Source: Coneutiohabitans sp964457925
GTDB taxonomy: Bacteria > Zhuqueibacterota > Zhuqueibacteria > Zhuqueibacterales > Zhuqueibacteraceae
DNA length: 64,000 bases
NCBI GenBank assembly: GCA_964457925.1
Contig: CAYWGH010000001.1
Coordinates: forward strand, 372,001 to 436,000
Reading direction: 5' to 3'
In this document: positions 54,448 to 63,657 of the stretch, piece by piece
Layout: each line of letters starts with the position of its first letter
Position numbering within the stretch: the first letter of the stretch is position 1
Program-made: the position numbers and the translations under genes
Notes under the pieces: generated by a model
Database searches by the model: none
What the model saw: only the letters and a program-made list of their open reading frames with translations
Told to the model about the DNA's origin: nothing

Positions 54448-54476
54448 TAAGCAGAGGTTTTTCACGAACGACCGGC

Positions 54477-55889
54477 ATGCCTGAATCTCAAGACCAACTG
54501 GCGCGCCGCCTCGGCCTGCCTTCCGCAATTTTAATCGTGATCGGTTTGATCATCGGCTCGGGCATTTTTCTGACCCCGCAAAGCATCGCGGCCACCGTGC
54601 AAGTGCCGGGCGTGATGATTTTTGTCTGGGTGGTCAGTGGTTTGCTCACGCTCGCCGGCGCGCTCACCAACGCCGAAATCGCCGCGGAAATCACCGATGC
54701 CGGCGGGCAGTATGTTTATTTTCGCGTGCTCTACAAAGATTGGATGGCCTTTCTTTACGGCTGGACCTCGTTCATCGTTTATCAAACCGCCTCCATCGCC
54801 GCGATTGCCGTGGCCTTCGCGCGTTACTTCGAGTATTTCGTTCCGCTGCCCCATCTTAGCCCGGCGCTGGAAGCCTGGCATTTGCCGTTGCTCGGCAACA
54901 TCACGCCGCTCGCCGATTTCGGCGTGAAAATCGTTGCGATTGCGGCGATTCTCCTGTTGACCTGGATCAACTACCTCGGCGTCGAACTGGGCGCCTTCGT
55001 GCAAAACATTCTCACCACCTTGAAAGTTGTCGCCATCGGCGCAATCATTATTTTGGCATTCACGCTCGGCCACGGCAGTTTTGATAATTTTTTCCCCTTG
55101 TGGGGCGAGCCGGAAAGCGGTAATTTAATCGCCGCCATCGGCGTGGCGATGATCGCCGCCTTGTGGTGTTATGACGGTTGGAACAATGTCACGTATCTCG
55201 CCGGCGAGGTGCAACATCCGCAAAAAAACATTCCGCGGGCGCTGGTGCTCGGCACGCTCGCGACGATCGTCATCTACATGCTTATGAATCTTGCCTATCT
55301 CTACATCCTGCCGATTGAAGAGATGGCAAAATCGAAGCTGGTGGCCGCGGACGTTATGCAAAAAGTTCTGGGCAATTTTGGCGGCAGTTTTATCGCGCTC
55401 ACCGTCATGGTTTCGACCTTTGGCATTGTGAATACAACATGTTTGACGGCCGCGCGTCTTTATTATGCCATGGCAAAAGACAAGCTGTTCTTCGCCGGTT
55501 TTGCCGAAGTCCAGGCGAAGTATCGCACGCCCGGGAAGGCTTTGCTGGCGCAAGGCATTTGGTCGGCGCTGCTCACCTTCACCGGAACCTACGACCAGCT
55601 CTTTTTGTATGCGATTTTTGCCGCGTGGATTTTTTACGCCTTGGGCGCTGCCGGTTTGTTCATTTTGCGCAAAAAAATGCCGAATCCGCAGCGCAGCTAT
55701 CGCACGCCCGGCTATCCCGTAGTGCCCGCGCTCTTCGTTATTGTGGCGACGTGGTTTGTGATCAACACCCTGGTCGAGCAAACCGCAGATTCCATGGTGG
55801 GGTTGCTGCTCGTGCTCGCCGGCTTACCGTTCTATTTGTATTGGAAAAGGCAGATTGATGCGACGGCAAGCCCTTTAGCACACGGTTAA
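54477..55889 (+). CDS. APC-superfamily amino acid permease (3), LAT-like
   Basis: A 470-residue, twelve-span permease. GLIIGSGIFLTPQSIAATVQ is the TM1 site, ITDAGGQYVYFRVLYKDW and LWCYDGWNNVTYLAGEVQHP with QKNIPRAL are LAT/APC family marks. The closely spaced Trp-Asn-Asn-Val sequence in TM6 is typical of exchangers. It lies just after the terminator of the pyrophosphatase gene, so it has its own promoter or read-through. Confidence 0.93.
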   Translation: MPESQDQLARRLGLPSAILIVIGLIIGSGIFLTPQSIAATVQVPGVMIFVWVVSGLLTLAGALTNAEIAAEITDAGGQYVYFRVLYKDWMAFLYGWTSFIVYQTASIAAIAVAFARYFEYFVPLPHLSPALEAWHLPLLGNITPLADFGVKIVAIAAILLLTWINYLGVELGAFVQNILTTLKVVAIGAIIILAFTLGHGSFDNFFPLWGEPESGNLIAAIGVAMIAALWCYDGWNNVTYLAGEVQHPQKNIPRALVLGTLATIVIYMLMNLAYLYILPIEEMAKSKLVAADVMQKVLGNFGGSFIALTVMVSTFGIVNTTCLTAARLYYAMAKDKLFFAGFAEVQAKYRTPGKALLAQGIWSALLTFTGTYDQLFLYAIFAAWIFYALGAAGLFILRKKMPNPQRSYRTPGYPVVPALFVIVATWFVINTLVEQTADSMVGLLLVLAGLPFYLYWKRQIDATASPLAHG

Positions 55890-56103
55890 AACGTTATCGT
55901 TGAATAGCGTCTGTCTGAAATGCTACTGCCGGCGTCTTCCAAATGTTCCAATCTCGGACAAGCCGGTGTTGATTGAGAGGTGTGATCGCGAGACTCCCGA
56001 GTTTTTTAATCCAACCGCCAATTCATTGCGCGTTCCGAAGAAATTGTGTTGAGGGAATAAAGCTTGCCATTCTTTTTACTGAATATCGGCCTGTGAGGCA
56101 ACT
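55890..56103. other. Intergenic interval with weak terminator-like hairpin
   Basis: CTCGG near 55953 can pair with CCGAG followed by TTTTTT near 55998, but the stem is only five pairs across a long loop. TGAGG six bases before the cstA start is the ribosome binding site. Confidence 0.3.
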
Positions 56104-57903
56104 ATGAATGCGCTGCCCATCATCATTCTCGCTCTGGGCATTTACGCCATCGCCTATCGTTATTATAGCGCCTTTATCGCGGCCAAAGTTCTCGCGCTGG
56201 ATGACCAACGCACCACACCGGCGCACACCATGTACGACGGCCAGAATTACGTGCCGACAAACAAGTGGGTGCTCTTCGGCCATCATTTCGCAGCGATTAC
56301 CGGCGCTGGCCCGCTGATCGGCCCGGTGCTGGCCGCCCAGTTCGGATTTCTGCCCGGACTTTTGTGGCTGGTCATCGGCGTATGCATCGGAGGCGCCGTA
56401 CATGATTTCATTATTCTTTCCTCGTCGATCCGCTGCGGCGGCAAATCTCTCGCTGAAATGGCGCGCACCGAGATCAGCCCCATAACCGGCCTCGTCGCCG
56501 CGATTGCGATTCTCTTCATCATCGTCATGGCGCTCTCAGGCTTGGGGCTGGCAGTGGTAAATGCACTGCACGACAGCTCATGGGGAACTTTCACCATCGC
56601 CATGACCATTCCGATTGCCTTGTTCATGGGCCTCTACATGTACCGCTTTCGCAAAGGCAAAATTGCCGAGGCCTCAGCAATAGGCGTGACGTTGCTCATT
56701 TTGGCTGTCGTTGCAGGGCGGTTCGTGCCGGAATCTTTTTTAGCGCCTTATTTTACTTTTCCCAAAAATCAAATCACGCTGCTCATCGCCGTCTACGGCT
56801 TTGTTGCTTCGATTTTACCGGTGTGGATGCTGCTTTGCCCGCGCGACTATCTAAGCTCATATATGAAAATCGGCACCATCGTCTTTCTCGTCGTTGGCAT
56901 CATTGTCGTGCATCCAGAATTGAAGATGCCGGCGTTTACGCAATTCGTTTCCGGCGGCGGCCCGATTGTTCCTGGCAAGCTTTATCCCTTCGTCTTCATC
57001 ACCATCGCTTGCGGCGCGATTTCCGGATTTCACGCCCTGATCGGCTCCGGCACCACGCCAAAGATGATTGACAAGGAAACCCACGCGCGGCCGATTGGCT
57101 ATGGCGCGATGCTGATCGAGAGTTTAGTCGGCGTGACCGCGCTCATTGCCGCGGCCGCGCTCCATCCGGCGGACTATTTCGCGATTAACGTGCCAATCGA
57201 AAAATTTGCGAATCTCGGATTGAATGTGGTTCATCTTCCTGAGCTGGAGCGGCAAGTGGGCGAAGCCGTGGCCGGCCGCACCGGCGGGGCGGTCTCGTTG
57301 GCTGTAGGGATGGCGCAAATTTTTACGGCGCTGCCCGGTATGAAAGGCCTGATGGCGTATTGGTATCATTTTGCCATCATGTTCGAGGCGCTGTTCATTC
57401 TGACCACCATCGACACCGGCACGCGCGTGGCGCGCTTTCTTGTACAGGAATTTCTCGGAAAATTCTATAAACCGCTGGAACGCACGGATTGGATGCCTGG
57501 CACGGTGATTTCCAGCGCGTTGGTTTGCGCTGCGTGGGCCTATTTTATTTACACCGGCAGCATCAGCCAAATTTGGCCGATGTTCGGCGTCGCCAATCAA
57601 CTGCTCGCGGCGATTGCGCTGGCCGTGGGGACGACGATCATCATCAACGCCGGCAAGGCGCGTTACGCCTGGGTTACCATTGTGCCGCTGGCATATGTAG
57701 GAACCACTACGCTCGTGGCCGGCTGGAAAAACATCACAGACAATTTCCTGCCGCTGACTCAAAATCCGGCGCTGGCGTTTCAGGGTTATCTTGACACCGC
57801 GCTCACCGCCATCATCATGGTCTGTGCGATTATCGTGTTTGCGAATTCGATTTTCCGGTGGTATCAAGTCATAAGCGGCAAGCAGGGGTTTCGCCGAAGT
57901 TAG
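56104..57903 (+). CDS. cstA: Carbon starvation protein CstA family transporter
   Basis: A 599-residue polytopic protein. YRYYSAFIAAKVLALDDQRT, the TNKWVLFGHHFAAITGAGPLIGP signature, GGAVHDFIILSSSIRCGGKS and IDTGTRVARFLVQEF are strongly diagnostic. CstA-type carriers import peptides or pyruvate under carbon limitation. Length is shorter than E. coli CstA (about 700) but usual for the compact subfamily. No regulatory partner is seen. Confidence 0.96.
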   Translation: MNALPIIILALGIYAIAYRYYSAFIAAKVLALDDQRTTPAHTMYDGQNYVPTNKWVLFGHHFAAITGAGPLIGPVLAAQFGFLPGLLWLVIGVCIGGAVHDFIILSSSIRCGGKSLAEMARTEISPITGLVAAIAILFIIVMALSGLGLAVVNALHDSSWGTFTIAMTIPIALFMGLYMYRFRKGKIAEASAIGVTLLILAVVAGRFVPESFLAPYFTFPKNQITLLIAVYGFVASILPVWMLLCPRDYLSSYMKIGTIVFLVVGIIVVHPELKMPAFTQFVSGGGPIVPGKLYPFVFITIACGAISGFHALIGSGTTPKMIDKETHARPIGYGAMLIESLVGVTALIAAAALHPADYFAINVPIEKFANLGLNVVHLPELERQVGEAVAGRTGGAVSLAVGMAQIFTALPGMKGLMAYWYHFAIMFEALFILTTIDTGTRVARFLVQEFLGKFYKPLERTDWMPGTVISSALVCAAWAYFIYTGSISQIWPMFGVANQLLAAIALAVGTTIIINAGKARYAWVTIVPLAYVGTTTLVAGWKNITDNFLPLTQNPALAFQGYLDTALTAIIMVCAIIVFANSIFRWYQVISGKQGFRRS

Positions 57904-58040
57904 TGATGCAGGCAAAAGTTCTTGAATAATTTTGATCGAAGAGCAGTAGAAATATGGTGGTCGTTTTTATCTCCGGTGGGCCGCACCCGGCAAAATCGCC
58001 TTTAGCAAGAGTGAAAATATTCTCACGGAGGAGAGATGAG

Positions 58041-59276
58041 ATGGTAGAAAGACTGATTAGCGCGCTTGGTGTGATCGTCATGATGGGCATTGCCTATTTG
58101 TTGTGCCCAGCAGCGTTGCGCAAAAACGTGAACTGGCGCACTATCGGGTTGGGCATGTTGTTGTTGTTCGCTTTTGCGATTCTCGTGTTGCACACGCCGG
58201 TCAAGTATGGTTTTGCATTCGCGAATGATTTCGTGGATAAAATACTCTCTTTCAGCAGCGAAGGCGCGAAATTCGTGTTCAACGCGCTGGGCGTGCCAAC
58301 CCCGCCGGTCGGCTTCGTGTTCGCCACTCAGATTTTGCCGACCATCATTTTTTTCGCGGCCTTTATGGCCGTGCTTTACCATCTGCGCGTCATGCCGTTC
58401 ATCATCCGGAATATGGCGCGTTTCATTTCCAAGTTTCTCGGCGTGAGCGGCGCGGAAAGCTTCTCCACCGTGTCCGATATTTTCGTCGGGCAAACGGAGG
58501 CGCCGCTCGTTATCCGGCCCTATATCGCCACCCTTACGCAATCCGAACTGAACGCCTGCATGATTGCCGGCTTCGCCACCACTGCCGGCAGCGTTTTGGT
58601 GGCGTATGTTGGCATGTTGCGCGACTTCATACCGGATATCGCCGGGCACTTGATTGCGTGTAGCGTGATGTCCGCGCCCGCCTCGATTGTAATCGCTAAG
58701 CTGATGGTGCCTGAAAGCGAAGTGCCGACGACGATGAATACAACAAGAATAGACATCCCGAAAGTCGACGCCAATGTCATCGATGCCGCGGCGCGCGGCA
58801 CCACCGACGGCTTGCGCCTTGCCGTCAACGTCGGCGCCATGTTGATTTCCTTCGTGGCGTTGACTGCCATGCTCAACTTCGGCTTGAACAAATTAGGAAC
58901 GAGTCTCGAACAAATCTTCAGTTGGATTTTTTGGCCGTTGGCGTGGGTGATGGGAGTGCCTGCGGAGGACGTGCCGAAAATCGCCACGTTACTCGGCAAA
59001 AAAATCGTGCTCACCGAGTTAATCGCTTATCAAGATATGGGCGAGATGCTGAAACAAACCAACGGCGCGTGGCTCACCGAGCGCGGGCGCTTGATTGCAA
59101 GTTATGCCCTGTGCGGCTTTGCCAATTTCGCTAGCATTGGCATTCAAATTGGCGGTTACGGGGGCCTTAGCCCGGAACGCCGACACGATCTCTCGCGCTT
59201 GGGTTTGCGCGCGATGATAGGCGGCACGCTGGCGACCTGTTTGGTGGCGGCGGTGGCGGGCATCCTTTTAGGATAA
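58041..59276 (+). CDS. nupC: Concentrative nucleoside transporter (NupC/CNT family)
   Basis: A 411-residue membrane protein with the CNT layout. FFAAFMAVLYHLRVMPFIIR, GQTEAPLVIRPYIATLTQSEL (the conserved G-Q-T-E-A-P segment), FATTAGSVLVAYVG, and SYALCGFANFASIGIQIGG are family signatures. It imports nucleosides with Na+ or H+. ATG at 58041 follows GGAGGAGAG six bases upstream; an upstream in-frame extension to 57954 is unlikely. Confidence 0.95.
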   Translation: MVERLISALGVIVMMGIAYLLCPAALRKNVNWRTIGLGMLLLFAFAILVLHTPVKYGFAFANDFVDKILSFSSEGAKFVFNALGVPTPPVGFVFATQILPTIIFFAAFMAVLYHLRVMPFIIRNMARFISKFLGVSGAESFSTVSDIFVGQTEAPLVIRPYIATLTQSELNACMIAGFATTAGSVLVAYVGMLRDFIPDIAGHLIACSVMSAPASIVIAKLMVPESEVPTTMNTTRIDIPKVDANVIDAAARGTTDGLRLAVNVGAMLISFVALTAMLNFGLNKLGTSLEQIFSWIFWPLAWVMGVPAEDVPKIATLLGKKIVLTELIAYQDMGEMLKQTNGAWLTERGRLIASYALCGFANFASIGIQIGGYGGLSPERRHDLSRLGLRAMIGGTLATCLVAAVAGILLG

Positions 59277-59362
59277 AAGAGAAAAAGAAAAACGGATAAA
59301 AAGAATATGCGCTAAAATGACTTGGAGTTGACAGGATAAACCAAATTTTTGTGGAGAGTCCC

Positions 59363-59815
59363 ATGGAATAGACGGAACCGATATTCGACCTGCACGACAG
59401 AACGTTTCGTTTTGCCGTTTAAATCACGAAATATGTGCGCACGTTTCCGCGGGAGGTGATTGGGCTCGAATATGGCAAGCAGCTTATCCGTTGCGGCTGC
59501 TCGCCCGGCTCAAATTACGAAGCAGCTGATGAAAGCGCGAGCCCAAAAGACTTCATTTACAAAATTAGAACTTGCCTGAAAGAATCGAAAGAAACCCGTT
59601 ATTGGCTCAGGCTCTCTAAAGTCGCCTTCGGCGAATCAGAATTGAATACTTGGCTGCTGAATAAAGTCAACGAGCTGATCAAAATTTTCAATTCGCGGCT
59701 TGCAAAAGCGATAAAGCGCCACAACCTGAAGAGTCAAACGGTGCCGAATCGGCGTCGTAGTTCTCTCTGGGCAGGCCAAGCCTCATTTTTTCTTTTTGTC
59801 TTTTTATTTTTTTGA
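59363..59815 (+). pseudogene. Four-helix-bundle (23S rRNA IVP-type) protein gene with two in-frame stops
   Basis: From ATG 59363 the frame reads ME-stop-TEPIFDLHDRTFRFAV-stop-ITKYVRTFPREV and then GKQLIRCGCSPGSNYEAADE, DFIYKIRTCLKESKETRYWL, NELIKIF. This matches the four-helix-bundle family found within rRNA intervening sequences and elsewhere. Stops are TAG at 59369-59371 and TAA at 59420-59422. A GTG at 59435 could still start a shortened 126-residue product. The C-terminus runs into a T-rich stretch. Other genes here use TAG and TAA as normal stops, so recoding is unlikely. The flanking 59277-59362 shows nothing else. Confidence 0.7.
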
Positions 59816-59835
59816 TTTTTTGTGAGGAGTGAGGA

Positions 59836-61452
59836 ATGACATCACAAAACGCCTCGGCGAAAAAATATGAGTGGTTCGTTGCCGGCGATATCAACGGTTT
59901 TTTTGGCCTCATGTTCGACAACATGACCGTGCTTTCCTTCCTTGCCGGAATTTTGATTTTCGCTTTCGATTTTCCCGCCGATATTGTTTACACCAAAATG
60001 TTTCCCGGCACTGCGTTCGGCGTGCTCTTTGGCGATTTGGTTTATACCTGGATGGCGTTTCGGCTTGCGAAGAAAACCAACAACCCGAAAGTCACGGCCA
60101 TGCCGCTTGGCCTCGATACGCCCTCGACCATCGGCATCGCGCTCACTGTGCTTGGACCGGCATTTATTGCCATGAAGGGGCGCGGCATGCCGGAACACGA
60201 GGCCGCCATGATGACGTGGTATATCGGCATGGCCACGATGGTGATGATCGGCATATTGAAGCTGGCGCTTTCCTTTGCCGGCAAATGGGTGCAACGAATC
60301 GTTCCGCAAGCAGGGCTGCTCGGTTCGCTCGCCGGCATCGGGCTGGCGCTCATCGGTTTCATCCCGATTGTCGACATCTTTGGCATGCCACTCGTGGGGC
60401 TCATTTCACTGGGGCTTATTCTTTACACGCTGGTGGCGCAGATCAAGCTGCCGATGAATGCGCCGAGCGTGCTCGTCGCCGTGCTCATCGGCACCGCGCT
60501 CTATTATGTTCTTGCGCCCATGGGATTGGTCGGCGGCCATTACTCGCCGCCCGCCAGTGAATTGCATTTCGGCCTCCCGCTTCCCACATTGAAATTTCTC
60601 GACGGTTTGACAGAGTCTCTGAAATACTTGCCCATTGCACTGCCGTTTGGAATTCTAACGGTTGTCGGTGGAATCAACGTCACCGAAAGCGCCCGCGTCG
60701 CCGGCGACGATTACAACACTCGCGATATTCTGCTGACCGAGGCGGTGGCGACACTTCTGGCCGGAATTTGCGGCGGCGTGGCGCAATCAACGCCGTACAT
60801 CGGCCAGCCTGCTTACAAGCAAATGGGCAGCCGCGCGGGTTATACGCTTTTAACGGGGCTCTTTGTCGGGGTGGGCGGCATCCTGGGTTATATCGGCTAC
60901 ATCGTCGAATTCATTCCGCGCGCCGTGCTCGCGCCGATTTTGGTTTTTGTGGCGCTCGATATTATGGTGCAGGCGGTTCTCGCCTCTCCGGCGCGGCATG
61001 TGCCGGCGGTAATGTTCGCTTATTTTCCGACCGTCGCCCGTTTGCTGCAGATCAAGCTCTCCAATCCAGAATTTGTGCCGGTGGCGAAGTTTAATGCGCT
61101 GCTAGCCGCGGAAGGCAAAAGTCTGTCCGAACTGCTGGTCACCGTGGCGCTGGGTAACGGATTCATCCTGACAGCGATGCTTTGGGGTGGATTTCTCGCC
61201 AAGCTGATTGATCGGCGATTGCGAGCGGCTTCTAGCTATCTGCTCCTGCTGGCGATTCTCACGCTCTTCGGTATCATTCACTCGGCCATTCCCGAGGGGA
61301 ACATGTATTTGCCCTGGACATTGCCGGCGCCGGTCAATCGAATACCTTATCAGTTCGCAGCGGCGTATATTGTGCTGGCCCTGGTGCTTTTTGTGCTCTC
61401 GTACTCCAGGCAAAGTCGGGAGCCACTGCCCACGCGTGGGTTGCATTCATGA
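59836..61452 (+). CDS. NCS2-type nucleobase (xanthine/uracil-like) permease
   Basis: A 538-residue permease with about fourteen spans. VAGDINGFFGLMFDNMTVLS opens the protein, and GILTVVGGINVTESARVAGDDY with GVAQSTPYIGQPAYKQMGSRAGYT carries the conserved nucleobase-site Glu and Thr/Ser region. It presumably imports purines or pyrimidines by H+ or Na+ symport. Substrate choice between uracil, xanthine and hypoxanthine cannot be read. A GTGAGGAGTGAGGA segment supplies the ribosome binding site. Confidence 0.85.
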   Translation: MTSQNASAKKYEWFVAGDINGFFGLMFDNMTVLSFLAGILIFAFDFPADIVYTKMFPGTAFGVLFGDLVYTWMAFRLAKKTNNPKVTAMPLGLDTPSTIGIALTVLGPAFIAMKGRGMPEHEAAMMTWYIGMATMVMIGILKLALSFAGKWVQRIVPQAGLLGSLAGIGLALIGFIPIVDIFGMPLVGLISLGLILYTLVAQIKLPMNAPSVLVAVLIGTALYYVLAPMGLVGGHYSPPASELHFGLPLPTLKFLDGLTESLKYLPIALPFGILTVVGGINVTESARVAGDDYNTRDILLTEAVATLLAGICGGVAQSTPYIGQPAYKQMGSRAGYTLLTGLFVGVGGILGYIGYIVEFIPRAVLAPILVFVALDIMVQAVLASPARHVPAVMFAYFPTVARLLQIKLSNPEFVPVAKFNALLAAEGKSLSELLVTVALGNGFILTAMLWGGFLAKLIDRRLRAASSYLLLLAILTLFGIIHSAIPEGNMYLPWTLPAPVNRIPYQFAAAYIVLALVLFVLSYSRQSREPLPTRGLHS

Positions 61453-61570
61453 GTGCAGCCGGCATATGCGGGCCGGAAAACGCTGAAGATCAACGTAAAG
61501 GACTTTCTTGTTACGACGAATCATTCTCTTAAAATCATGGTATATCTCATGGAAAGATGGAGATTGATTT

Positions 61571-62227
61571 ATGGTATGCAAGTTTATGCGCAAATTTAGC
61601 CGGTTCAAAGCGCCGGCAAGCGGCGCGGGAGACAGCGCCAGCCCGCTGGGTGAGCGCGGCTGGTTGTCAATGATGAGGATTCTCGCGGGCGTATTCACCG
61701 TGATTGCCGCATTGAGCTATTATGATGACCTGGGCGCAATGTTTCGCGCGTTCAGCGAACCGCCCGGGCGCCTCAGCGCGGCACAAAACGTTGCAGCGGC
61801 TACCTCGGGAGACGAGGCGCCGGCAGCAACAGAAAGCGGCGTGCGGCCAGCCGGCGCAACGCGGGCCTCGGCATTGGCGCTTGCCAAAGTTGACCAATCC
61901 AAGCAAGCCTCAAAAGCCCATGCAAAACCTACGGTTGATTATTGGTCCATGTTGTTTGTGCTCATGCTAGCGACGTTCATTGGGATTGGCGTGATTGGGC
62001 GCGTATCCCGGCTATTGCACACGCCTTTGATGTCTCTCACAAATGCGATCTCCGCCATCGCGGTGGTCGGCTCTATCATCGTCACCGGCGCTGATTATCC
62101 CCTTGAGATCCGCATTCTTGGCGCCATTGCGTTGTTTGCGTCCATGACAAATATCGTCAGCGGGTTTTTGATCACCGATCGTATGCTGAAAATGTTCAAG
62201 CAAGAGCGCCAGGAGACAAAATCATGA
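61571..62227 (+). CDS. pntAB: NAD(P) transhydrogenase membrane subunit alpha-2 (PntAB-type) with unusual N-terminal extension
   Basis: A 218-residue protein. Residues about 120-218 are the membrane part of the alpha subunit (LLHTPLMSLTNAISAIAVVG, RILGAIALFASMTNIVSGFL, ITDRMLKMFK). Usual alpha-2 subunits are about 100 residues, so some 115 residues are extra. Within them RILAGVFTVIAALSYYDDLG resembles WILTGVLTVIAALSYGELAA of the permease at 48405, also at DNA level. An Ala-rich linker follows. The stop overlaps the pntB start (ATGA). No alpha-1 NAD-binding subunit gene is in the window. Confidence 0.85.
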   Translation: MVCKFMRKFSRFKAPASGAGDSASPLGERGWLSMMRILAGVFTVIAALSYYDDLGAMFRAFSEPPGRLSAAQNVAAATSGDEAPAATESGVRPAGATRASALALAKVDQSKQASKAHAKPTVDYWSMLFVLMLATFIGIGVIGRVSRLLHTPLMSLTNAISAIAVVGSIIVTGADYPLEIRILGAIALFASMTNIVSGFLITDRMLKMFKQERQETKS

Positions 62228-63633
62228 CACATGCTCTCATACAAATCGCCTATCTTGCGGCGACAGCGCTCTTCATCTTTTCGCTTTATTGGATGAACAC
62301 GCCTAAAACTGCCCGACGAGGGGTGTTCGCCGGCGTGGCAGCGATGATACTCGCAATTGCCGCCACATGGATTCAACCCGAGATCATCAATCATGGCTGG
62401 ATCGTGCTGGCGATCATTGCTGGCTTTGCCGTGGGAATTCCTCTCTCCCGTGTGCCGCTCACGGCCGTCCCGCAGCGGACAGCGCTCTCTCATGCCTTTG
62501 GCGGCCTCGCAGCCGGTTTGGTCGGAACGGCGAAATACTACCTTTGGCTGGGCCAAAGCCCCGAAGAGCTTACAGCATTCCGCGTGACTGCGATAGTCGC
62601 CGAGATCATTTTGGGCTTCCTCACCTTTACCGGAAGCCTGATGGCAGCCGGCAAGCTGCAAGAGATTAAATGGATTCCGCAACGGCCAGTCACATATCCT
62701 TTACAGAATGTTACAAATATTGGATTGCTGGCAGTGGCGGCTCTGCTGGGCGTCCTGCTCGTTTTGAATCCCACCGGTTCCTGGGCGGGGGTAATGTTTC
62801 CCAGCATTATAGTCTTGGCGCTGGCGTTCGGTGTATTGCTTATTATCCCGATCGGTGGCGCGGATATGCCAACGGTTATTTCGATTTTGAATTCGTACGC
62901 GGGCCTCTCTGCGGTAGCAATGGGTTTCGTGCTGGATAATAAGCTTCTTATCATCGCGGGTGCGCTCGACGGCTCCAGCGGCCTTATTTTGTCCATCATC
63001 ATGTGCCGGGCGATGAACCGTTCGTTTGCTAACGTTCTCTTCGGCGCATTCGGACAGGTGCAAACCTCTAAGGCCGAAGGCGAACAGAAGCGCTATAAGG
63101 AAGAGACCGTTGAAGGCGCGGCCCTGGCTCTTGAGCAAGCTTCCCTGGTGGTCTTTATTCCCGGTTATGGCATGGCCGTCGCGCAAGCCCAACACCGGGT
63201 GCGCGAGTTATACGATCAACTGACCAAGCGCGGCATCGCTGTCAAGTTTGCCATTCATCCCGTCGCGGGCCGCATGCCGGGACATATGAACGTGCTGCTG
63301 GCCGAAGCCGATATTCCCTACAGCGATTTGGTGGAAATGGATGACATCAATTCGGACATGCAGCAATGCGATGTGGCGCTCGTCATTGGCGCCAACGACG
63401 TGGTGAATCCCGCGGCGCGCTACGACAAGACGACCCCGATCTATGGCATGCCAATTATTGACGCCGACAAAGCCAGGACGGTGTTTGCCATCAAGCGCAG
63501 CAAGAATCCCGGCTTCGCCGGCATCGACAACGAGCTTTACTTTCAGGATCGAACTTTCATGCTATTCGGAGATGCCAAAGCTGTGATCGGCGAGCTGGTC
63601 AAGCAACTCGCCGGCAACGGCGCCGGTCATTAA
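62224..63633 (+). CDS. pntB: NAD(P) transhydrogenase subunit beta
   Basis: A 469-residue protein: nine-span membrane domain followed by the NADP-binding domain. GGADMPTVISILNSYAGLSA, VFIPGYGMAVAQAQHRVREL, HPVAGRMPGHMNVLLAEA, ANDVVNPAARYDKTTPIYGM and IDADKARTVFAIKRS are characteristic. With an alpha subunit it couples H+ flow to NADPH formation. It overlaps the upstream gene by four bases, confirming an operon. Confidence 0.97.
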   Translation: MTHALIQIAYLAATALFIFSLYWMNTPKTARRGVFAGVAAMILAIAATWIQPEIINHGWIVLAIIAGFAVGIPLSRVPLTAVPQRTALSHAFGGLAAGLVGTAKYYLWLGQSPEELTAFRVTAIVAEIILGFLTFTGSLMAAGKLQEIKWIPQRPVTYPLQNVTNIGLLAVAALLGVLLVLNPTGSWAGVMFPSIIVLALAFGVLLIIPIGGADMPTVISILNSYAGLSAVAMGFVLDNKLLIIAGALDGSSGLILSIIMCRAMNRSFANVLFGAFGQVQTSKAEGEQKRYKEETVEGAALALEQASLVVFIPGYGMAVAQAQHRVRELYDQLTKRGIAVKFAIHPVAGRMPGHMNVLLAEADIPYSDLVEMDDINSDMQQCDVALVIGANDVVNPAARYDKTTPIYGMPIIDADKARTVFAIKRSKNPGFAGIDNELYFQDRTFMLFGDAKAVIGELVKQLAGNGAGH

Positions 63634-63657
63634 CCATTCTTGCACGGAGGAAGGAGA

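Noticed and set aside
59363..59434. Stop-codon recoding to explain the four-helix-bundle gene
   Set aside because: TAG and TAA both end intact genes elsewhere in the window, and no recoding element is visible.
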